Shown piece after piece: positions 44,454-54,311 of a DNA stretch of 64,000 nucleotides. Within the stretch, counting starts at the first letter, position 1, and the number at the start of each line of letters is the position of its first letter. The notes under the pieces were generated by a model, which saw only the letters and a program-made list of their open reading frames with translations, was not told the DNA's origin and searched no databases. A program made the position numbers and the translations under genes. The stretch is from Methylomicrobium sp. wino1 (GTDB lineage Bacteria > Pseudomonadota > Gammaproteobacteria > Methylococcales > Methylomonadaceae): positions 3,162,001 through 3,226,000 of the forward strand of contig NZ_CP024202.1 in assembly GCF_003932755.1 (NCBI RefSeq), given 5' to 3'.

Positions 44454-44819
44454 ATGCTTAATATCGATTTTCCGTTCCATTTCGATCATCGCGGCAAGAC
44501 GGCGGTCGCCGATGATGACGAGCATATTCGCGACTTGATCGAGCAGTTCCTGTTTACCAATCCCGGCGAACGGGTCAACCGGCCCGATTTCGGCAGCGGC
44601 TTGCTCCAGTTGATTTTCGCGCCGAACAGTCCGGAGCTGGCCGCGGCGCTGCAATTTACCGTGCAGGCCGGATTGCAGCAATGGCTGGCCGATGTGATCG
44701 AAGTGCAGGAACTCGAAGTCACCAGCGACGACGCCCGTTTGCGCGTCGATCTCAAGTATAAGGTCAGGCGCACCCAGGAGCTGACTGCCGCCACTTTTAC
44801 CCGGAGTACCGTGTCATGA
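44454..44819 (+). CDS. eCIS baseplate wedge protein (GPW/gp25 family)
   Basis: A 121-residue protein of the gp25 family (Afp9): IDFPFHFDHRGKTAVADDDEHIRDLIEQFLFT, then PGERVNRPDFGSGL, the family hallmark, and IFAPNSPELAAALQF. gp25 joins the sheath to the baseplate. ATG 44454 is chosen over GTG 44451 because the GGAGG site is then better spaced. It overlaps the next gene by 4 bases. Confidence 0.95.
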   Translation: MLNIDFPFHFDHRGKTAVADDDEHIRDLIEQFLFTNPGERVNRPDFGSGLLQLIFAPNSPELAAALQFTVQAGLQQWLADVIEVQELEVTSDDARLRVDLKYKVRRTQELTAATFTRSTVS

Positions 44820-47386
44820 ACACTGTCATTTGCAAGGATGTGCGCAGACGCGAGGGCGTAAGACGGCATAAGGAATTGAACGGCTTGGATTATCTCGAAG
44901 TCGCGCCGAATCAACTCGGTTTATCCGTTTGTTTTCTGGGCAAGGCGCCGGTTCAATTGGATAAAAGCAATATCGTGATCGAGGGCGGACAGCGTATTCG
45001 CGATATTCGGGTCGAAAGCGTCGAGGTCATTCGCAATCAACGGCCGGAATTCGACGACAGGATGGACATCACGGTCAATCAGGCGGGTGATTTTTCGACC
45101 TATACCTTACGAATCGTTGAAAGGGACGAGCAAGGACAATGTCGCAGGCACCGGCATTTCGACCCGCTTTACGACCGCATCGAGTTCAGTTTCAAAATCG
45201 ATTGTCCAAACGATTCGGATTGCCGGCAGCAGGCTTTGTGTCCGCCCGACAACAGCGACGCGCCGGATATCGATTACCTGGCCAAGGATTATGCGAGTTT
45301 TCGGAAGCTGATTCTGGACCGGTTGGCGGTGACGATGCCCGATTGGCGCGAACGGCACGTCCCTGACATCGGCGTCGCTTTGGTGGAAGTATTGGCCTAT
45401 GCCGGCGATCATTTGAGCTACTATCAGGACGCGGTCGCGACCGAAGCCTATCTGGAGACCGCGCGTCGACGCATTTCGGTCCGGCGGCACGCCCGTTTGG
45501 TCGATTATGCGATGCATGAAGGCTGCAACGCCAGGTCCTGGATTTGTGCGTATGTCGATCAGGATATTTCGGCCATCGATCCCAAAGATATCTATTTCAT
45601 CATGGGATTCGACGATTCGTTGCGGACGATCGGGATCGCCGCATCCCATGATGATCTCTTGCAATTTCCCTCGAGTCTCTACGAGGTTTATGAACCGGTA
45701 GCGGAAGGCGTCATCGATCTGTACACCGACCATAACCGTATCGAATTCCATACGTGGAACGACAGGCAATGCTGCATTCCCAAGGGAGCCACCCGTGCAA
45801 CGTTGAAGGGGCAATGGATTCCTCCGGTCAGCGATGAATATCCGCATTGCGGGCCTGAACGACAACCGAACCCTTCAGTCAACGCGGCCGTTGCGGAAGA
45901 CTCCGCGGCCCCCAAACTTCGTCTGAAACCGGGCGACATCGTGGTCTTCGAGGAAATCAAGGGCTCGAAAACTGGACATGCCGAGGATACCGATCCCAAG
46001 CATCGTCATGCGGTGCGATTGGTCGAGGTTGCGGGCGACACCGATCCGTTGAACGGTCAAGCCATCGTCCACATCGCCTGGCATGAAAAAGACGCGCTTC
46101 CGTTTCCGCTCTGTCTTTCCGCATTGGGGCAACCGCCCGATTGCGAACTGATCGAAAACATCAGTATCGCGTGCGGTAATGTGGTCTTGTCCGATCATGG
46201 CAAGACCGTCACCGAGGCATTGGAACCGGTTCCGGACGGCCGCTCGAGCGAATGCTGCAAGGCCGAAGGCATGCCGGCGGATCAAGCGCTTGAAGCGGGG
46301 CATTTTAATCCGGCCCTGCAATGGGCTCCGATCACCTTCAGCGAACCGCCGGCATTCGACAAGCCGGCCGTGAACAGGCTCGAACAAGATGCACGCAAGG
46401 CGCTCCCCGTCATTTCATTGATAGAAGGGGAGGAGAGTGACGAAAATAGGCAATGGCTGTCTCGCACCGATTTATTGTCGAGTCATACCGACGACCGTCA
46501 TTTCGTCGCGGAGATCGATGAGCGAGGACGCGCCGTGTTGCGCTTCGGCGACGGTGAAATGGGCAAGTCGCCCGAGGCCGGCACGAAATTTTTAGCCCGT
46601 TACCGAACCGGCAACGGTACGGCGGGCAATGCCGGCGCCGAATCGATCAAGCATGTCATCTTCAAAAACAACCGGGTGGACGGCATTCGTGAAATACGCA
46701 ATCCTTTGCCGGCCCAAGGCGGAACTGATGCCGAGCCGGTTGCCGAAGTCAAATTGTTTGCCCCGGGCGCTTTTCGCAACGAACTGCAACGGGCCGTGAT
46801 CGCCGAGGATTATGCGGCCATCGTTTTGCGCGAGTTCAAAACCGAGGTTCAGCATGCCGTGGCGACCTTGCGTTGGAACGGAAGCTGGCACGAAGTTTGG
46901 CTGGCGATCGATCCGTTCGGGCGGGAGGAAGCGGAACATTCGTTGTTGGCGGAAATCACCGCATGTCTGCATCGATACCGGCGCATGGCCCATGATCTGA
47001 TCGTGAAATCCGCGCATCGTGTGCCGTTGGATATTGCGATGTTGGTATGCGTGTTGCCGAGTTTCGTCAAAGCCCAAGTCAAGTATGAACTGCTCAAAAC
47101 CTTCGGCAATAGAATCTTGCCTGACGGCGGCATGGGTTTTTTTCATCCCGATAATCTGACCTTCGGCGAGGATGTGTATCTGAGCAGGATCGTGGCCGTG
47201 GCGCAAACGGTGAACGGCGTCGAAAGTGTCGAGGTCACCAGGCTGCAGCGTTTCGGTCAGCCCGCGAACGACGAAATCGAAAACGGGGTGCTGCCGTTGG
47301 GACCGCTGGAAATTGCCCGTATGGATAACGACCCGAATTTTCCTGAAAACGGAAAATTGACTCTGGAACTGAGAGGTGGCCGATGA
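44816..47386 (+). CDS. eCIS baseplate assembly protein J-like 1 (Afp11-type)
   Basis: An 856-residue putative baseplate protein. The N-terminal half includes the hallmark DYASFRKLILDRLAV and VALVEVLAYAGDHLSYYQDAVATEAYLETARRR (about residues 190-230). The middle contains RAVLRFGDGEMGKSPEAG (about 575), and the C-terminal third is the baseplate-J region (YAAIVLREFKTEVQHAVATLRWNGSW). It forms the inner ring of wedges with the following protein. Confidence 0.9.
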   Translation: MNTVICKDVRRREGVRRHKELNGLDYLEVAPNQLGLSVCFLGKAPVQLDKSNIVIEGGQRIRDIRVESVEVIRNQRPEFDDRMDITVNQAGDFSTYTLRIVERDEQGQCRRHRHFDPLYDRIEFSFKIDCPNDSDCRQQALCPPDNSDAPDIDYLAKDYASFRKLILDRLAVTMPDWRERHVPDIGVALVEVLAYAGDHLSYYQDAVATEAYLETARRRISVRRHARLVDYAMHEGCNARSWICAYVDQDISAIDPKDIYFIMGFDDSLRTIGIAASHDDLLQFPSSLYEVYEPVAEGVIDLYTDHNRIEFHTWNDRQCCIPKGATRATLKGQWIPPVSDEYPHCGPERQPNPSVNAAVAEDSAAPKLRLKPGDIVVFEEIKGSKTGHAEDTDPKHRHAVRLVEVAGDTDPLNGQAIVHIAWHEKDALPFPLCLSALGQPPDCELIENISIACGNVVLSDHGKTVTEALEPVPDGRSSECCKAEGMPADQALEAGHFNPALQWAPITFSEPPAFDKPAVNRLEQDARKALPVISLIEGEESDENRQWLSRTDLLSSHTDDRHFVAEIDERGRAVLRFGDGEMGKSPEAGTKFLARYRTGNGTAGNAGAESIKHVIFKNNRVDGIREIRNPLPAQGGTDAEPVAEVKLFAPGAFRNELQRAVIAEDYAAIVLREFKTEVQHAVATLRWNGSWHEVWLAIDPFGREEAEHSLLAEITACLHRYRRMAHDLIVKSAHRVPLDIAMLVCVLPSFVKAQVKYELLKTFGNRILPDGGMGFFHPDNLTFGEDVYLSRIVAVAQTVNGVESVEVTRLQRFGQPANDEIENGVLPLGPLEIARMDNDPNFPENGKLTLELRGGR

Positions 47387-50300
47387 AAACACATTGTTCC
47401 GATTGCTGCTATCCGGGGCTAGACGATCCCGATGCCTGCGGCTGCTGCGAAGGCGTTGAAATCGTGACGCCTTTATCGATTTATAACCGTCCGGGGTTGC
47501 CTGAGATCGACTACCGCATAGGAACCCATGGAGATTTTTTGGCGACGATGACGGCACGGTTGACCGGTTTTTATTGGGAAGAACAAATAGAGGATGGAAA
47601 AGTCTCGAGAATCTACCCGTTGAAAGGTTTGACCACTCGCGATGGCGGCGATCCCGCTTTGGCCTTTCTCGACGCTTGGGCCGTGGTCGGCGATGTTTTG
47701 ACCTTTTATCAGGAAAGGATAGCCAATGAAGCCTATCTGTGCACCGCTACCGAGAGACGGTCGGTTCTCGAGTTGGCGCGTCTGGTCGGTTACAAACCGC
47801 GCCCCGGCGTCGCGGCCGGCGTTTTTCTCGCCTATACGCTCGATGACAATTTCGAAGAGGAAGTCATCATTCCAGCCGGCAGTCGGGTTCAGAGTATTTC
47901 AGGGCCTGACGAGTTGCCGCAATCGTTCGAAACCGGCGAGGACTTACAGGCGCGGGCGCAATGGAACAATCTCAAGCCGAGAATGGCCCAAGCGCAAACC
48001 AAGCAATCGATTCTGAACCATTCGGAAAATCTATCCGAACCTCGCGTCTATTTGCAGGGAACTGGCCTTAGCTTTAGGAAAAACGAAGCGGTCCGCATCG
48101 ACTTTGCCGATCAAACGCGCGAGTTGTTCTTCATTCGCGATGTCTTGCCGGATCCCGCCGGCAATCGTACCTTGGTTACATTTTCGGAACGCTCAAAGCC
48201 TGAAACAGTACCTTTGCCGCCTAAAAAGATCATCGACAATCTGTCGAAGCCGGCTTCGATACAGCCTTCGAACCGCTTGCGTTTGAATCAAAACCTGATC
48301 GGTCAATTCGCCTTACAAAAAAATATCCAGCCGGTTTTTCGAGACCTAAGCCGGATTCGGTTGGATCTGCAAAGCTTGCCGTCATTCGGCACTGTCGCTC
48401 AAGCCGGGTTTTCGATCTTAGGCGCCGTGTCGCCGGTATTTAAAGACCATTTGGCTGCGGCTTACGCGAATAACAAAATCAGCGAAAACAAGATCGAAGT
48501 CTTTGTGCTGGGAATCAAGGCAAATTTGTTCGGTCATAATTTGCCGTTGCCCGATGAAAATGGAAACTGCCGGCCGGAATTACCCGACGATGAGGATGAG
48601 GGGCCTATCATCACGATTGCCGCCGAAAATTCGGAAGGACTGGATACGCTGGCATTGGATGCCGAATATGCCAATATCACGGTCGGCGACAGCGTCGCGA
48701 TTACCTTCGAAGAAAAAGCAACGGTTTTTTCCAAAATCAAAACGGTCGAGACGAGAACACTGGGGGGAGCTCAGTCCGGCGCTTTGAGTTTTTTCTCTAC
48801 GTGCCCGACGATTACCGCCATTGGAGTTGCAACACCGGAAGGCTTGGGAAGAACGACATTAAGCGTTTCGGAGCCGATCAAGCAAAAAGTCACTGTTTTG
48901 ACTCTTGAGGATCCGTGGCGCGATACCAACGATAACCGAATTTTGAAAACTACGACCGTCTTCGTTCAGACCGCTCATCCCGAGCTGGCCGACGAGCCGA
49001 TAAACGAATCGGTCTGCGGAGGCAAGGACGACAGAATCGAACTCGACGGTTTTTACGACGGCCTGAAGGCCGGACGCTGGGTAATTGTCTCGGGTGAACG
49101 CGACGATCTTGCCGGCGTTAAATTCAGCGAACCGGCGATGCTGTCCTCCGTCACTCACGGCATATCGCTGTCTCCGGGAGGAACGGAGCTTCCGGGCGAA
49201 TCGCCTCATACCTTCATCACGTTGGCCGAAAATCTGGCTTACTGTTTCAAACGAGGCACCGTCACTATCCACGGCAATGTCGTCAAAGCCACTCACGGCG
49301 AAACCCGGCACGAAGTCTTGGGCAGCGGAAACGGCGCGATGCCTTTTCAATCGTTCGCGCTCAAACAGTGGCCGTTGACGCATGTTTCTTCAGCCAATGC
49401 CAAAGGCGCCGAAAGCACTCTGAAAATATACGTCAACGATCTGCAATGGGAGGAAGCCGATTCATTGGCCGCGTTGGAAGCCGGCGACCGAATGTTCATC
49501 AGCGCGACCGACGACGCAGATAAAACCACGGTCACTTTCGGCAATGGCGAAAAGGGGATGCGTTTGCCGTCCGGAAGCGAAAACGTGAGGGCTCGATACC
49601 GTAGCGGGATCGGCCGAGCGGGTAACGTCCGGGCCCGACAGATATCCTTGTTGATGACCAAACCGTTGGGCGTCAAGGAAGTCGTCAATCCTTTGCGCGC
49701 GACCGGCGGGGCCGATCGAGAGACTCGCGATCAGGCCCGAAAGAATGTGCCGCTGGGCGTCAGGGCTTTGGATAGGTTGGTGTCGGTTCAGGATTACGAG
49801 GATTTTGCGCGCGTCTTCGCCGGAGTCGGCAAGGCCCGCGCGGTCGAATTGAGCGACGGACGTCAACCGCTCGTGCATGTCACGATCGCGGGAGCCGGCG
49901 ATATTCCGGTCGACGAAAATTCCGATTTATTCAGAAATCTGCGTTGGGCGCTGCACAGATTTGGCGACCCGCTGCAGGCAATCAGCCTGGCCGTGCGAGA
50001 ATTGCTGATGATCGTGATCGAGGCCGGTATCGCGATTTTGCCCGGTTATCTTTGGGAGACGGTCGTAACGGAAGTCCGGAAAAAAATGCTGGAGGCTTTC
50101 GGTTTCGAGCGGCGCGAGCTGGGGCAGGATGTCTCGTTGAGCGAAATCCTCGGCGTCATGCAATCGGTTCGGGGCGTTGCCTATGTCGATGTCGACGCCT
50201 TCGGCGGCATTCCGGAGAAAGTAGCGGAAGTAGACGGCAAGAGGCGTTTGCTGACGCCCGACGAGATAGCGGAGGCCGTTGCTTGCCTGGTAACGCGCTG

Positions 50301-50535
50301 GAGCGCGGTGGATATGGACGCAAAATGCGCCGAACTCACCGCGCATTCGGAATGCGATAAGTATCAAAATTGCCGAAAGTACGGAAGTTTCGGGCAAACG
50401 CTTGGCGTCAGGCAGCGCCTGTCGGTCAATCTGGCGGATTTTGAAAATGGAGTCATTCGTCCCGCGCAGATTGCCTTTTTGACTCCCGATGTCCCGGCGA
50501 CATTGATATTGAATCAAATCGAGAGGTTGCCATGA
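47383..50535 (+). CDS. eCIS baseplate assembly protein J-like 2 (Afp12-type)
   Basis: A 1050-residue homologue of the previous protein: Cys-rich N-terminus (CSDCCYPGLDDPDACGCCEG), LDAWAVVGDVLTFYQERIANEAYL (about residue 90), VTFGNGEKGMRLPSGSENV (about 712), then a J-like C-terminal region (LVSVQDYEDFARVFAGVGKARAVEL). Together they would be the gp6-type wedge pair. The N-terminal Cys cluster may bind metal. It overlaps both neighbours by 4 bases. Confidence 0.9.
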   Translation: MKTHCSDCCYPGLDDPDACGCCEGVEIVTPLSIYNRPGLPEIDYRIGTHGDFLATMTARLTGFYWEEQIEDGKVSRIYPLKGLTTRDGGDPALAFLDAWAVVGDVLTFYQERIANEAYLCTATERRSVLELARLVGYKPRPGVAAGVFLAYTLDDNFEEEVIIPAGSRVQSISGPDELPQSFETGEDLQARAQWNNLKPRMAQAQTKQSILNHSENLSEPRVYLQGTGLSFRKNEAVRIDFADQTRELFFIRDVLPDPAGNRTLVTFSERSKPETVPLPPKKIIDNLSKPASIQPSNRLRLNQNLIGQFALQKNIQPVFRDLSRIRLDLQSLPSFGTVAQAGFSILGAVSPVFKDHLAAAYANNKISENKIEVFVLGIKANLFGHNLPLPDENGNCRPELPDDEDEGPIITIAAENSEGLDTLALDAEYANITVGDSVAITFEEKATVFSKIKTVETRTLGGAQSGALSFFSTCPTITAIGVATPEGLGRTTLSVSEPIKQKVTVLTLEDPWRDTNDNRILKTTTVFVQTAHPELADEPINESVCGGKDDRIELDGFYDGLKAGRWVIVSGERDDLAGVKFSEPAMLSSVTHGISLSPGGTELPGESPHTFITLAENLAYCFKRGTVTIHGNVVKATHGETRHEVLGSGNGAMPFQSFALKQWPLTHVSSANAKGAESTLKIYVNDLQWEEADSLAALEAGDRMFISATDDADKTTVTFGNGEKGMRLPSGSENVRARYRSGIGRAGNVRARQISLLMTKPLGVKEVVNPLRATGGADRETRDQARKNVPLGVRALDRLVSVQDYEDFARVFAGVGKARAVELSDGRQPLVHVTIAGAGDIPVDENSDLFRNLRWALHRFGDPLQAISLAVRELLMIVIEAGIAILPGYLWETVVTEVRKKMLEAFGFERRELGQDVSLSEILGVMQSVRGVAYVDVDAFGGIPEKVAEVDGKRRLLTPDEIAEAVACLVTRWSAVDMDAKCAELTAHSECDKYQNCRKYGSFGQTLGVRQRLSVNLADFENGVIRPAQIAFLTPDVPATLILNQIERLP

Positions 50536-52889
50536 AAGATCCGAGAATAGACCGTCTCTACGACTTGCTGCCGGTCATCTACCGGATGCGGGATTCGGAA
50601 GAGGGTTATCCCCTCAAGGCATTTCTGCAGATCGTCGCCGAACAGGTCAATCTGGTCGAGGACGATATCCGGCAGTCATACGAAAATTGGTTTATCGAAA
50701 CCTGCGACGACTGGGTGGTTTCTTATCTGGGCGATTTGATCGGTTATCAGCCCTTGCAAGAAACCCGAGAATTTGAATCCCCCGATCCTGTCCGCAATAA
50801 AATACTGATTCCGAGGCGCGAGGTCGCGAATACGATTCGTTATAGGCGCCGGAAGGGAACGTTGGCATTGCTGGAGCTGTTGAGCAACGATGTCGCGGGC
50901 TGGCCGGCCAGGGCTGTCGAGTTCTATCGACTGTTGGCTTGGACTCAAGCCTTGAATTACCAGCATTTGGATCGCGCAAAGACCGTCGATATCGGAAATT
51001 CTTCGGCGCTCGATGCTATCGGCGGGCCTTTCGATGCTTTTGCGCATTCGGTCGATGTTCGCCGCATCAACTCCGGAACAAGCCAAGGCTTGTATAACAT
51101 TCCCAGCATCGGAGTTTTCGTTTGGCGGTTGAAGTCCTACTCGGTCACGAAAACGCCGGCCTATTGCCAGCAGTCCACGGGCAATCATTGCTTTACTTTC
51201 AGCGTGCTCGGCAACGACAGTCCGCTTTATTTGAAACCGGAGCCGGAAACCGATCCGACCCATATCGCCGATCGGTTCAATCTGCCGGTGCCCATGGGAA
51301 GGCGGTTGCTTAAAGATCATAAAAACCGGCTCTACGGCGTGGATAAGAGTCTGCAAATCTGGCTGAGAACCAGTCAAGAAAACGATGTGCGGGAAGACGT
51401 CCCGATACCGCCGGAGCGTATCATCGCGGCCGATTTGAGCGCCTGGCGCTATACGCCCCCGTCAGGCTATGTCGCCGTCGATCCCGAGCTTGGACGCATC
51501 GCATTCCCGTCCAGAAAACCGCCAGGCAAAAGCGATGTATTGGTGAAATATCATTACGGCTTCAGTTCCGAATTGGGAGGCGGCGAATACCGGCGGCAGT
51601 TGCGGCAGCCGGCGGATTTTAGAATTTATCGCGTCGGAAACGATGAAAGCATCCGAACGATCAATGAAGCCATCTCGTTGTGGCGGAATGATCAACTCAA
51701 TCGTCCGCAGGAACAGGAAAAACGACCGCGATTCGATCGAGCCGTCATAGAAATCACCGACAGCGGCTTGTATGAGGAAGACTTCGAGATCGCCTTGAAG
51801 ACCGGCGAAAGTCTGCAGATTCGAGCCGCCAACGGTAAACGTCCCGTCATCGCCTTGTCGGACAAACACAGAGGCCGGGCCGAATCGTTTTCCGTACAAC
51901 TCGCGCGCGGCAGTTGTTTGACGCTCGACGGCTTGCTGATCGTCGGAAGGCCGGTCGAGATTGCCGATTATGAAGAGGAAGAGGATGCCGATCAGCCACC
52001 GGATTCAGAGGCGGTTCCTAAATTGGCCGAAATCATGATTCGGCACTCTACGTTGGTGCCCGGATGGGAGATCAATGCCGATTGCCGGCCGTTGGAATCG
52101 ACGATGCCCAGTTTGAGATTATGGACGGCTCATCTATGCGTCAAAATCGATCGCAGCATCATCGGCTCGATTGAAGTGGACCCGTCCGTCGCCATGCTCC
52201 CCGATATCGATATCGGAAGCGATCGGGAGCTGGCGCCTGAAGACATGATCGAAACTCGTTGCCAACGTCTTCGGCAAGCGGTTCGCCTGGACCCGATTCG
52301 AATCTGCATCAACGACAGCATACTCGATGCGACCGGCCCGGAACTCGAGGCAATAGGCACGCCGGATTGCACGGTGGGGCTTGCGGTCCTGACTATTCTG
52401 CGCAGCACCGTATTCGGGCAGGTTCAGGTTCATGCCGTCGAACTGGCCGAAAATACCATTTTTATCGGCCGGATGACCGTGGCGAGGCGGCAATCGGGCT
52501 GCATGCGTTTTTGCTATGTGCCGCCCGATTCCCGCACGCCGCGCCGTTATCAATGCCAACCCGATTTGGTCATCGGCAAGATTGCGGAAGACATGATTTT
52601 GGAGGCTCAAAAAAATGACGTCGAACCCGATAAGACCGAAATCGAAGCGGAGCAATACCGAGAAGCCGTGCGGGTTCGCCCGCTCTTCAATAGCATGCGT
52701 TACGGTACTCCGACTTACTGTCAATTGGCCGGAGCATGCGCCGAAGAAATCAAGCAAGGCGCAGACGATCGATCCGAAATCGGTGTGTTTCATCACTTAT
52801 ATCAGCCGCAGCGCATGGCCAATTTACGGGTTCGGTTGGACGAGTACACCGTGGCGCGTATGGATGTCGGGATAATTTTATCGAGCTAG
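50532..52889 (+). CDS. eCIS tail protein, phage tail I-like
   Basis: A 785-residue protein whose N-terminal 150 residues match phage tail protein I (P2 gpI): RIDRLYDLLPVIYRMRD, FLQIVAEQVNLVEDDI, DWVVSYLGDLIGYQPL, VANTIRYRRRKGTLALLELL. The rest is beta-rich, with a right-handed-repeat-like region (about 500-740) and an acidic loop (YEEEEDADQPPDSEAVP), suggesting a surface-exposed baseplate or fibre-anchoring role. It is the largest gene at the outer edge of the baseplate set. Confidence 0.85.
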   Translation: MKDPRIDRLYDLLPVIYRMRDSEEGYPLKAFLQIVAEQVNLVEDDIRQSYENWFIETCDDWVVSYLGDLIGYQPLQETREFESPDPVRNKILIPRREVANTIRYRRRKGTLALLELLSNDVAGWPARAVEFYRLLAWTQALNYQHLDRAKTVDIGNSSALDAIGGPFDAFAHSVDVRRINSGTSQGLYNIPSIGVFVWRLKSYSVTKTPAYCQQSTGNHCFTFSVLGNDSPLYLKPEPETDPTHIADRFNLPVPMGRRLLKDHKNRLYGVDKSLQIWLRTSQENDVREDVPIPPERIIAADLSAWRYTPPSGYVAVDPELGRIAFPSRKPPGKSDVLVKYHYGFSSELGGGEYRRQLRQPADFRIYRVGNDESIRTINEAISLWRNDQLNRPQEQEKRPRFDRAVIEITDSGLYEEDFEIALKTGESLQIRAANGKRPVIALSDKHRGRAESFSVQLARGSCLTLDGLLIVGRPVEIADYEEEEDADQPPDSEAVPKLAEIMIRHSTLVPGWEINADCRPLESTMPSLRLWTAHLCVKIDRSIIGSIEVDPSVAMLPDIDIGSDRELAPEDMIETRCQRLRQAVRLDPIRICINDSILDATGPELEAIGTPDCTVGLAVLTILRSTVFGQVQVHAVELAENTIFIGRMTVARRQSGCMRFCYVPPDSRTPRRYQCQPDLVIGKIAEDMILEAQKNDVEPDKTEIEAEQYREAVRVRPLFNSMRYGTPTYCQLAGACAEEIKQGADDRSEIGVFHHLYQPQRMANLRVRLDEYTVARMDVGIILSS

Positions 52890-52898
52890 GAGAACACC

Positions 52899-54311
52899 AT
52901 GAAAGGCGATTTCACACGCAATACTTTTGACCCTAATAAACATTTTTTACGCGTGCTGATGCAGCAAGGCAGAGTTCAGCTCGATGCGGATTGGAATGAA
53001 CAAACCGCTATCCTGCTGCATTATCTGCAAACGTTGGCCGCGGATATCATCGGTCCTTATGCGGGGCCGGCATCGGAGTTGGGTTTTGAGATCAAGCCCG
53101 GCGATGCGCAAGGAGACTTCAAGATAGGCGAAGGCCGCTACTACGTGAACGGCCTATTGTGCGAGAACGGGCAGGAGACCGGCTATCTGAACCAGACCGA
53201 TTATCCTCTTTCGAAAGAAGATGACGCATTGGGTGTAGGCAACTATGTCGTCTATCTCGATGTTTGGGAGCGCCATGTCAGTTATGTCGAAGACGACTCG
53301 ATTCGGGAAAAAGCACTCAACGGCGTCGATACGGCGACACGTTCGAAAGTCGTCTGGCAAGTGAAAGTCAAACCGATTACCTATAACTATGCCTATTGTC
53401 AGCAAGGGACATCGTTATTGGGCGAAGAAGTATCAACGTTGAGTCGGATCGGTATGAGCGCCAGGGCCAAGCAGGTTCGAAAAGACAAGCAACCGTGTTT
53501 GACGGAGCCGGATGCGCAATACCGCGGACTGGAAAATCAACTATACCGGGTTGAAATTCATGACGGAAACACAGTCGATGAAGCCGGTAATGCAAAAACG
53601 CCCACTTTCAAATTCTCACGTGAAAACGGGTCGGCGATATTTCCCGTCAGTCAATTCGTTTACGATGCCGGTTCAATTACATCGACCGCCACTCTGGAGC
53701 ATTTGGGCAGAGACGAAAAATTGGGTTTAAAGGTTCATGACTGGGTGGAATTGATCGATGACAGGATCAGTCTAAAAAACGAAATCAATCCGTTGCTTCA
53801 GGTTCTGGATATCGACGTCATCGATAGAAAAATCATCTTGTCCGGCGGAGAAGGAATGGCGATTCATCAATGCCGGCATCCATTGCTTCGCCGTTGGGAT
53901 CAACGAGCGAAAAAAAATGAGATCAATGCCGAGGGCGTCATTGAGATTCACGGAAGCGGGTGGATTCCGTTGGAAGACGGCATCGAGGTGAAATTCGCCT
54001 TGGAGGACGCCGGAGCGATTCGTCCGGGCGATTATTGGCTGATACCGGCCCGTGTCGCAACCGGCAATATCGAGTGGCCGTCGACCGGTCACGATAAAAA
54101 CACTCGGATACCTCAAATACTGCCGCCGCAAGGCATCGAGCACCACTATGCTCCGTTGGCGATCATCGCCGCGACCGACGGAACGGTGACGATAACAAGT
54201 GATTGCCGCTGCAGCTTCGAACCGTTGTCAGGTGCTTGCAATTACAATTATTTCGGCCGTATCGGTATCGGCACCGATTTGATTCGTCCGCGAGCACGAG
54301 ACGATCGATGA
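52899..54311 (+). CDS. DUF6519 eCIS-associated protein
   Basis: A 470-residue protein beginning MKGDFTRNTFDPNKHFLRVL, then QQGRVQLDADWNEQTAILLHYLQTLAADIIGP, the conserved start of the DUF6519 family found with eCIS and other phage-tail-like clusters. Beta-rich remainder with YVVYLDVWERHVSYVE and LEDAGAIRPGDYWLIPAR. Probably a receptor-binding or fibre-like protein, by position and fold expectation. ATGA overlap with the next gene. Confidence 0.82.
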   Translation: MKGDFTRNTFDPNKHFLRVLMQQGRVQLDADWNEQTAILLHYLQTLAADIIGPYAGPASELGFEIKPGDAQGDFKIGEGRYYVNGLLCENGQETGYLNQTDYPLSKEDDALGVGNYVVYLDVWERHVSYVEDDSIREKALNGVDTATRSKVVWQVKVKPITYNYAYCQQGTSLLGEEVSTLSRIGMSARAKQVRKDKQPCLTEPDAQYRGLENQLYRVEIHDGNTVDEAGNAKTPTFKFSRENGSAIFPVSQFVYDAGSITSTATLEHLGRDEKLGLKVHDWVELIDDRISLKNEINPLLQVLDIDVIDRKIILSGGEGMAIHQCRHPLLRRWDQRAKKNEINAEGVIEIHGSGWIPLEDGIEVKFALEDAGAIRPGDYWLIPARVATGNIEWPSTGHDKNTRIPQILPPQGIEHHYAPLAIIAATDGTVTITSDCRCSFEPLSGACNYNYFGRIGIGTDLIRPRARDDR

